From the NCBI RefSeq assembly GCF_000145255.1, contig NC_014394.1, positions 2,294,001-2,358,000 of the forward strand: a stretch of 64,000 nucleotides of DNA. The letters are read 5' to 3'. This document shows positions 58,298 to 64,000 of this stretch, one piece after another. Source of the DNA: Gallionella capsiferriformans ES-2 (lineage in GTDB: Bacteria; Pseudomonadota; Gammaproteobacteria; Burkholderiales; Gallionellaceae). Made by a program: the position numbers and the translations under genes. The first letter of the stretch is position 1, and each line of letters starts with the position of its first letter. The notes beneath the pieces are model-generated. The model worked only from the letters and a program-made list of their open reading frames with translations, ran no database searches and was not told the DNA's origin.

Positions 58298-59491
58298 GTG
58301 TCCCTCTCGAAACGCGTCCAGGCCATCAAACCCTCCCCTACTCTTGCCGTTACCGCCCGCGCCGCAAAACTAAAGGCAGAAGGCCGTGACATCATCGCAC
58401 TGGGAACGGGCGAGCCTGATTTCGACACACCGCAACACATCAAGGATGCCGCCATCAAGGCGATCAATGCAGGATTTACCAAGTACACCGCCGTGGGCGG
58501 CACGCCGTCGCTGAAGGCGGCCATCATCGCCAAGTTAAAACGCGACAACAACCTCGATTACACGGCCAAGCAGATCCTGGTTTCCTGCGGCGGCAAACAA
58601 AGCTTCTTCAATCTGGCGCTCGCCGTGATCGATCCGGGCGACGAGGTGATTATTCCCGCGCCGTACTGGGTGTCGTATCCCGACATCATCATCATCGCCG
58701 AAGGCAAACCCGTCATCGTCCACACCGACATCACGCAGGGTTTCAAACTGACGCCGGCACAACTCGAAGCCGCCATCACGCCGAAAACCCGCATGCTGGT
58801 GATCAATAGCCCAAGCAATCCTTCAGGCGCGGTGTATACGCTGGACGACCTCAAGGCGCTGGGCGAAGTGCTGAGACAACATCCGAACATTATGATTGCC
58901 ACCGATGACATGTACGAACACATCGCGCTGGCCGATGAAAAATTCGTCAACATTCTCGATGCCTGCCCAGATCTGTATTCGCGTACCATGGTGCTCAACG
59001 GCGTCTCCAAAGCCTATGCGATGACCGGCTGGCGCATCGGCTATGCAGCAGGCGCTGAAGCCATCATCACCGCGATGGAAAACGTGCAGTCACAAAGCAC
59101 CTCCAACCCGACGTCGATCTCGCAAGTGGCCGCCGAAGCCGCCTTGAACGGCGACCAGAACTGCCTCGCACCGATGATCAAAGCCTTCCGCGAACGCCAT
59201 GTGTTCGTGGTGAACGAACTGAACACGATCCCGGGCGTGAGCTGCCTGATGGCGGGCGGCGCATTTTATGCATTCCCTGATGCAAGGGTTGCGATCGCCA
59301 ACCTGTTCAAAAAAGGGATCATTACAGCGCCGACCGACATCGCCCTCTCCGAATACCTGCTGGTGGAAGCCGGCGTCGCGGTCGTGCCGGGTTCTGCCTT
59401 CGGCAGCGAAGGCTATATCCGCCTGTCGTTCGCCACCTCAATGGACAACCTCGTCGAAGCACTCAAACGCATCAAAAAAGCACTCTCGTAA
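58298..59491 (+). CDS. Aspartate aminotransferase (PLP-dependent, class I)
   Basis: 397 residues from a GTG at 58298, chosen because AAGGAA lies 8 bases upstream and SLSKRVQAIKPSPTLAVTAR is the usual family start; the longer open frame upstream covers the promoter and the divergent gene. PLP lysine in NGVSKAYAMTGWRIGYA; substrate-binding LGTGEPDFDTP and SPSNPSGAVYT are present. Transfers amino groups between aspartate and 2-oxoglutarate. The final 38 codons and downstream sequence are repeated once just after the gene. Confidence 0.93.
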   Translation: MSLSKRVQAIKPSPTLAVTARAAKLKAEGRDIIALGTGEPDFDTPQHIKDAAIKAINAGFTKYTAVGGTPSLKAAIIAKLKRDNNLDYTAKQILVSCGGKQSFFNLALAVIDPGDEVIIPAPYWVSYPDIIIIAEGKPVIVHTDITQGFKLTPAQLEAAITPKTRMLVINSPSNPSGAVYTLDDLKALGEVLRQHPNIMIATDDMYEHIALADEKFVNILDACPDLYSRTMVLNGVSKAYAMTGWRIGYAAGAEAIITAMENVQSQSTSNPTSISQVAAEAALNGDQNCLAPMIKAFRERHVFVVNELNTIPGVSCLMAGGAFYAFPDARVAIANLFKKGIITAPTDIALSEYLLVEAGVAVVPGSAFGSEGYIRLSFATSMDNLVEALKRIKKALS

Positions 59492-59820
59492 CAGACCGAT
59501 GAGGGGTTAATACCCCTCACCCAAACGTACTCCCCATTCCCGTGTGCGCCGCTGAAGATAGTCACAAACAAACGGTGGTTTAAGGCGAGCACTGTCTGAG
59601 TCCCGAGCAGTAGCGCGGTCGAGCCGGGTTCAGCCTTCGGCAGCGAAGGCTGAACCCGCCTGTCGTTCGCCACCTCGATGGACAACCTGATCGAAGCACT
59701 CAAACGCATCAAAAAAGCACTCTCGTAACAGACCGATGAGGGGTTTCGCGCCCCTCACACGGCAATCCCATTCCCGTGTGCGCCGCTGAAGATAGTTACA
59801 AACAGCGGTGATTTTAGGCG
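59378..59820. repeat. Tandem duplication of the aminotransferase 3' end
   Basis: Copy 1 (59378-59614) and copy 2 (59615 to about 59820) are offset by 237 bases. They share the last codons, the stop, a GAGGGG..CCCCTC hairpin and downstream sequence, with scattered substitutions and a 3-base indel. Confidence 0.85.
59615..59728 (+). pseudogene. Aminotransferase C-terminal fragment (duplicate)
   Basis: Repeats the final 38 codons and stop of the upstream aminotransferase (SFATSMDNLVEALKRIKKA region, with the change Val to Ile). One stretch, ATATCC in the parent, reads GAACCC here and creates an in-frame TGA, so it is not a working gene. Confidence 0.8.
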
Positions 59821-59998
59821 AAAACGTGTTGCGATGCGCAGCATTGCAACAGTTTCGGCGAAACGAATAACACGAAAGTTGGCTGAGCCAACACTGTATT
59901 GAGCAGCCGCTAGGTCGGAACGTGCGAGTTGCGCAGCCCCGTTTGTTTGTGACTATCGAAGGCACGCCGCAGGCGCGGCAAACCGGGTCGCCTTCTTT

Positions 59999-60032
59999 CG
60001 GTTCCTTTCTTGGCGAGACAAGAAAGGAACCG
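59999..60032. repeat. Hairpin element with 13-bp stem
   Basis: CGGTTCCTTTCTT, loop GGCGAGAC, AAGAAAGGAACCG: a perfect 13-bp stem. The motif of a CTTTCTT stem around GGCGA is, from memory, common in intergenic repeats of betaproteobacteria. Confidence 0.75.
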
Positions 60033-60184
60033 CCGATGGCGGTAACTCCGCCAAATCAGTCAGTAAAACTAGCGCTATGAAAGTCAGCTAACGAGACATT
60101 GGAGTCGTTCACGACAGGCAGCTATATGGCAGGCAATTCAGCTAGAAAAACCTCTCAAAAAGTGAAGAAAATGGTGTGAATGCG

Positions 60185-60805
60185 TTAGCTATTGCCCTTG
60201 CGGCAGTAACAATAAACAAATTGCTGATCGGTGCCAAACGGCGTGTGATGCACCTCCTTCTCATGCGCGACCAGCAAAAAAGCATCACCAAATTCCGCGT
60301 GCAGACTTTCTGGCTGGTATCGCATCACGGGTAGGCCGCTGCATTTTTCCGGGCCATCTGCGGCAAAGGTGGCAACAATCACATGCCCACCCGGGCGGAC
60401 TGCATGCATGACCCGCTCGACATAAGCGTGACGGTCAGCCGGGTCAGTCAGAAAATGGAATACCGCACGGTCATGCCAAATATCGAAGCGATGTTCGGAA
60501 AATTCTGCACGGGTAATATCGCCTTCCATCCAGTGTACGGCGTCCGCCTGTTTTCCCAAACGCTGCTTTGCGACCGTCAGCGCCGCTGATGACAGGTCGA
60601 GCACGGTCAAATCGGTATAGCCTTCCGCCACAAGGTCATCCACCAAGTTAGATGCTCCTCCGCCCACATCAATGATGGCCGCATCTTTACCCAGCCCCGT
60701 GTTGTGGATGAGCCGCAAAGATTGATCGGCATGTTCCTGAAACCAGCTGACCGAATCAGATGGCTTGGTCGCATAAACCTGTTCCCAATGTTGCTTGCTA
60801 TCCAT
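60185..60805 (-). CDS. Class I SAM-dependent methyltransferase
   Basis: 206 residues. AAIIDVGGGASNLVDDLVAE is motif I, TVLDLSS motif II, and DIWHDRAVFHFLTDPADRH the post-motif loop. The product and substrate are unknown; the sequence is like those annotated as thiopurine- or tellurite-type methyltransferases. It follows the DsrE-family gene by 10 bases on the same strand, so the two form an operon, next to genes for metal export. Confidence 0.85.
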   Translation of the reverse strand: MDSKQHWEQVYATKPSDSVSWFQEHADQSLRLIHNTGLGKDAAIIDVGGGASNLVDDLVAEGYTDLTVLDLSSAALTVAKQRLGKQADAVHWMEGDITRAEFSEHRFDIWHDRAVFHFLTDPADRHAYVERVMHAVRPGGHVIVATFAADGPEKCSGLPVMRYQPESLHAEFGDAFLLVAHEKEVHHTPFGTDQQFVYCYCRKGNS

Positions 60806-60815
60806 ACTTGCCCCC

Positions 60816-61136
60816 TTAAAAACTCAACACTTTGTCCGAATCACGGATCAGCGCATACAAATCCTGCATAGTGGAAACCGGGCAAATGTCCGATCCCTCA
60901 GACTGGCGTAATTTCAGACAAGTACCACAAGCCAAAATTGAACCACCTAGTGCCGAAAAACTGCGCATTTGCCCAGTGACATCGAACTTTTCGCTAACCA
61001 GCGATTCGGCCTCTACGCCCTTGCCAAGCAAAAAGACTGAAACCGCATCCCCTTGCTTGCGGGAAAAAAAGCCGAGTCGAAAAGCGTTCCAGACGGTTTC
61101 CGGGTCGTTTGAATAAATAACAATTCCAAGTTTCAT
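60816..61136 (-). CDS. DsrE/DsrF-family protein
   Basis: 106 residues. KLGIVIYSNDPETVWNAFRL, VFLLGKGVEAESL and ILACGTCLKLRQSEGSDICP fit the DsrE fold; the CGTC pair may be a thiol or metal site. DsrE-like proteins transfer sulfur or bind small thiols; the exact role here is unknown. First of a two-gene operon with the methyltransferase. Confidence 0.85.
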   Translation of the reverse strand: MKLGIVIYSNDPETVWNAFRLGFFSRKQGDAVSVFLLGKGVEAESLVSEKFDVTGQMRSFSALGGSILACGTCLKLRQSEGSDICPVSTMQDLYALIRDSDKVLSF

Positions 61137-61269
61137 GGTGCCTCCTGCATGTTAATTTTCAAGCAATGAAGGGTAGTAGAAAAATTTACACGACGTCAAT
61201 CATACTCTTCAGGCATGCCTGCTTCGATCAATTTCAGAAAGAGACATTTCAAAACCTGAATGCAATTTT

Positions 61270-62334
61270 CTAATGCCTATGCTGATGATGCGCATCCGGA
61301 AAATGTGTATGAGCATGTGTCAGTGTTTCATGACGATGCAAATGGCGATGTTGGCTACCCGGTGTTGTCTGGGAATCGTGTTCATGCTGGTGATGTTCGT
61401 CGTGAGTATGATCATGGTCATGCATCAACTCCGCATGTATATGCCGGTGTTCATGGTGCTCGGTCAGATGCAGCCAAGTACCTAGCGCCATAAGTGCCCC
61501 AGCCAAGAGCAGTGGTGACGTGACCGGCTCACCCATCAGCACAGCAAGCAAAGCACCGAAGAACGGCGCAATTGAAAAATAGGCACCCGTGCGCGCCGTG
61601 CCCAGATGACGTAGCCCCACTACAAACATTGTCAAACTTACGCCATAAGCCAGCAAGCCAACCAGCATTGCGCCTGCCAGTTGCGGGAGTGCCGGTATTG
61701 AAGCACCCAACCATAAGGCCAACGTCAGGTTGACACCTCCCGACACCAAACCTTTTACCGAAGCGATCCATGTAGCGTCGGTGAGCGATACTTTACGCGT
61801 CAGGTTGTTGTCTATGCCCCATGCCAGGCATGCGCCCAGAATTGCCAGCATCGGCCATAACCCGGCTATATGTGCGTCTCCTGACCAGCTTAACACCACA
61901 GCACCAGCCACAATAGCAAGCATACCTAACGCGATGCGCCTATCAAAGTTTTCTCTGAAAACGAACCATGCCAGTAGCGCGGTAAATACACTTTCAGCAT
62001 TCAGCAAGAGAGAGGCGGCAGATGCTTGCATACCGGTCAGGCCGATCATCAACAGCACAGGCCCGACGATACCGCCCGCCAGAATTGCTCCGGCAAACCA
62101 GGCTATTTCCCTGCGTGGAAGCTGTACGGCAGGCGCGTGGCTCAGACGACGATACAGTAGCAGACCAATACCTGAACCCGAATAGAGCAATCCCGCCAAC
62201 AGCCACGGATCGACAGACTCAAGCAGCCACTTCGCTAAAGGTGTTCCCGTGCCAAATAACAAAGCTGCCCCTATTGCTGCGGGTATGCCCGGTTGGCAAA
62301 CTGCTTCTTTCCAGTTCATCTTTTCCGCTTTCAA
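61270..62334 (-). CDS. EamA/DMT-family transporter with histidine-rich C-terminal tail
   Basis: 354 residues. About ten membrane helices in two EamA repeats (PGIPAAIGAALLFGTGTPLA and the later PMLAILGACLAWGIDNNLTR). Residues from about 290 form a soluble tail of 65 residues, 24 of them histidine (HDHDHTHDEHHQHEH and similar). Such tails bind Zn, Ni, Co or Cu, so this may be a metal or metal-complex exporter. It sits 160 bases from a truncated Zn/Cd-type ATPase gene on the same strand, supporting metal efflux. Substrate not proved. Confidence 0.88.
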   Translation of the reverse strand: MKAEKMNWKEAVCQPGIPAAIGAALLFGTGTPLAKWLLESVDPWLLAGLLYSGSGIGLLLYRRLSHAPAVQLPRREIAWFAGAILAGGIVGPVLLMIGLTGMQASAASLLLNAESVFTALLAWFVFRENFDRRIALGMLAIVAGAVVLSWSGDAHIAGLWPMLAILGACLAWGIDNNLTRKVSLTDATWIASVKGLVSGGVNLTLALWLGASIPALPQLAGAMLVGLLAYGVSLTMFVVGLRHLGTARTGAYFSIAPFFGALLAVLMGEPVTSPLLLAGALMALGTWLHLTEHHEHRHIHAELMHDHDHTHDEHHQHEHDSQTTPGSQHRHLHRHETLTHAHTHFPDAHHQHRH

Positions 62335-62494
62335 ACAATGTAACGTTTAGCACAGGGGTTGACGAGGATAATTCTGTTTAAACAGTCATATAGCGGGCTC
62401 ATGAGTAAGAATTGATGCCTGAAATTCCATACAGTTTCCGCTGCCTTGATAACCAGCCTCTTGGTTGCCGTGATTCGGATGCCGTACCAAATAT

Positions 62495-64000
62495 TCATCT
62501 CGTATGGCCAGATTTTATGTGGTCGCGTTCAATACCGCCCTTAATACGGAGCAAGCGCATCCCATTAAATACCACGATCAGGCTGGCCCCCATATCGGCA
62601 AAGACCGCCATCCAGAGCGTGGCTTTCCCTGCCAGAGCCAAAGCGAAGAATATCGCCTTGATGCCGATGGCCAGCGTGATGTTTTGTTTGAGCACACGGG
62701 AAGTATTTCGGCTTAGCTGGATGAAGTGTGGCACTTTGCGCAAATCGTCATCCATCAGTGCAACATCGGCGGTCTCGATGGCAGTATCTGTACCGGCGCT
62801 GCCCATAGCAAATCCTATAGATGCCTTGGCTAACGCAGGCGCGTCGTTGATTCCATCACCCACCATGCCGACATGATCGTAACGGTTCATCAACTCATCG
62901 ATTACTGCCAGTTTTTCTTCCGGCAGCAGATTGCCGCGCGCATCGTCTATGCCCACCTGGGCAGCGATGGCGCTGGCCGTCGTCTGGTTGTCGCCGGTCA
63001 ACATCACTGATGCCACACCGAGAGCATGAAGTTGGCGGATAGCCTCCGCGCTGTGGCCGCGCACCGTGTCGGCCACGCCGATGACGCACAGCGACTCGGT
63101 TGCCGTAGCCAGCACCACGGCTGTCTTGCCTTCCTGCTCCAGACGATGCAGAGCCTCTTCGACATGCACTCCGCAGATGCCCAGTTCTTCGATCTGCCGA
63201 TGGTTGCACACATAGTAAAGTTGCCCCTCGACAACCGCTTTGGCACCGCGACCTGTGAGGGACTCGAACGAAATGGCGGGTAGCAACGAACGCGGCGTTC
63301 CGTTCCCGTCGGCAGGCGTCTGCCATGCCGATACGATGGCAGACGCGATGGGATGTTCGGAATGCACGTCCACGCTGGCGGCCAGTTGCAGCAGGCTGTC
63401 GGCAGGCAACTCAACCAGCGGAACCACATCGGTCACGACAGGCTTGCCGTGCGTGAGCGTGCCGGTCTTGTCCAAAGCTACGGCTTTTATCAGGCGTCCG
63501 TTCTCCAGATGCACGCCGCCCTTGATCAGTATGCCCTGCCTTGCCGCAGCGGCAAGCCCGCTCACCACGGTAATGGGCGTGGAGATTACCAGCGCGCAGG
63601 GGCAGGCGATCACCAGCATGACCAGCGCCTTGTAGAACCATGGCTCGAACGCGGCACCGAACAGCAACGGAGGAACGACCGCCACCAGAACCGCGAACAC
63701 CACCACGGCGGGGGTGTAGTAACGCGCGAACTGGTCGACGAAACGTTGCGTCGGCGCGCGTTGGCCTTGCGCCTCTTGCACCGTGTGGATGATGCGATCC
63801 AGCGTGGTGTTGCCCTTGTTTGCGGTGACGCGAAACTCCAGCATACCGCGCTCGTTCAGCGTACCGGCGAACACCGGATCGCCCGCCGCCTTCACCACGG
63901 GCATGCTCTCCCCGGTAATCGGCGCCTGGTTCACCGAACTGCCGCCCGCCGTGACCACGCCGTCCAGCGGAATACGCTCTCCCGGTTTGACGCGCACCAC
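62495..64000 (-). CDS. Heavy-metal P1B-type ATPase, Zn/Cd/Pb class, N-terminus cut by window edge
   Basis: At least 501 residues, continuing off the right end. The actuator motif TGES (29-32 of the visible part), metal-binding CPC in VIACPCALVIS (133-135), phosphorylation site DKTGTLT (D177), the HP motif in HSEHPIAS and hinge MVGDGINDAP are all intact. The last helix has an aspartate in FADMGASLIVVFN, as in ZntA/CadA-type pumps, so Zn2+, Cd2+ or Pb2+ export is likely. The N-terminal metal-binding domain is not visible. Confidence 0.93.
   Translation of the reverse strand: MVRVKPGERIPLDGVVTAGGSSVNQAPITGESMPVVKAAGDPVFAGTLNERGMLEFRVTANKGNTTLDRIIHTVQEAQGQRAPTQRFVDQFARYYTPAVVVFAVLVAVVPPLLFGAAFEPWFYKALVMLVIACPCALVISTPITVVSGLAAAARQGILIKGGVHLENGRLIKAVALDKTGTLTHGKPVVTDVVPLVELPADSLLQLAASVDVHSEHPIASAIVSAWQTPADGNGTPRSLLPAISFESLTGRGAKAVVEGQLYYVCNHRQIEELGICGVHVEEALHRLEQEGKTAVVLATATESLCVIGVADTVRGHSAEAIRQLHALGVASVMLTGDNQTTASAIAAQVGIDDARGNLLPEEKLAVIDELMNRYDHVGMVGDGINDAPALAKASIGFAMGSAGTDTAIETADVALMDDDLRKVPHFIQLSRNTSRVLKQNITLAIGIKAIFFALALAGKATLWMAVFADMGASLIVVFNGMRLLRIKGGIERDHIKSGHTR

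Larger units (their letters stand above)
59492..60184. other. Intergenic region with duplicated 3' end and hairpin element
   Basis: About 690 bases. The first 330 are the tandem duplication; then mostly unstructured sequence to 59990; then a hairpin-rich piece. No gene other than the aminotransferase fragment is visible. Confidence 0.6.

Noticed and set aside
59630..59965. 111-codon minus-strand ORF
   Set aside because: Antisense to the duplicated aminotransferase tail.

Overview
The window looks like chromosomal DNA of a betaproteobacterium, most likely Nitrosomonadales and perhaps Gallionellaceae-like. This is inferred from a complete 14-gene nuoA-N operon, the pan-folK-pcnB block, the tpiA-secG-tRNA-Leu arrangement and general protein character; no 16S gene is present, so the placement is a judgement. 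Genes are dense, mostly on the minus strand, and mainly housekeeping.

Layout. 1-3.05 kb: a truncated membrane diguanylate cyclase, translationally coupled to a periplasmic binding protein. 3.6-6.1 kb: a SulP anion transporter, a tRNA-Asn 3' remnant with terminator, and an orphan gene with an HPD motif. 6.4-8.4 kb: an ammonium transporter with a sigma-54 promoter and two NtrC-type boxes, then a Nudix hydrolase. 8.4-23.2 kb: the nuo operon for respiratory complex I, transcribed leftward, with simple-sequence spacers and a 34-codon leader ORF in front of nuoD that repeats the first codons of nuoD.

23.8-31.4 kb: an integrated element of about 7.6 kb in the 3' end of tRNA-Leu(GAG). It has a P4-type integrase, an AlpA-like regulator, a P2 gpA-like HUH replication initiator split by an IS4-family insertion sequence, two small ribbon-helix-helix-like genes, and about 1.6 kb of repeat- and hairpin-rich DNA without a convincing gene. 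No capsid, terminase or conjugation genes are visible, so it is a satellite-like or plasmid-like integrative element. It separates tRNA-Leu/secG/tpiA from nuoA.

31.5-42.3 kb: secG, tpiA, panD, panC, panB, folK, pcnB, dapB, bamE, recN, nadK and an ABC-F ATPase, mostly tightly packed. 42.7-49.5 kb: rlmF, a small cysteine-cluster protein, an RND efflux pair with a promoter-operator overlap, and hemH. 49.5-53.4 kb: a class III nucleotidyl-cyclase-like protein of AT-rich composition, two opposed arrays of 21-bp repeats, a universal stress protein, and a diguanylate cyclase whose periplasmic sensor carries a CxxCH haem-binding motif. 53.4-59.5 kb: orn, an M48 protease, a small cytochrome c, rsgA, a DUF1415 protein, srkA and an aspartate aminotransferase whose 3' end is tandemly duplicated. 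60.2-64 kb: a methyltransferase, a DsrE-family protein, an EamA transporter with a 65-residue histidine-rich tail, and a truncated Zn/Cd-type P-type ATPase, which together suggest metal handling.

The items most worth a second look are the tRNA-Leu element with its IS-split but frame-preserving replication gene and its structured non-coding core, the duplicated nuoD leader, the opposed 21-bp arrays, and the NtrC/sigma-54 control region of amt.
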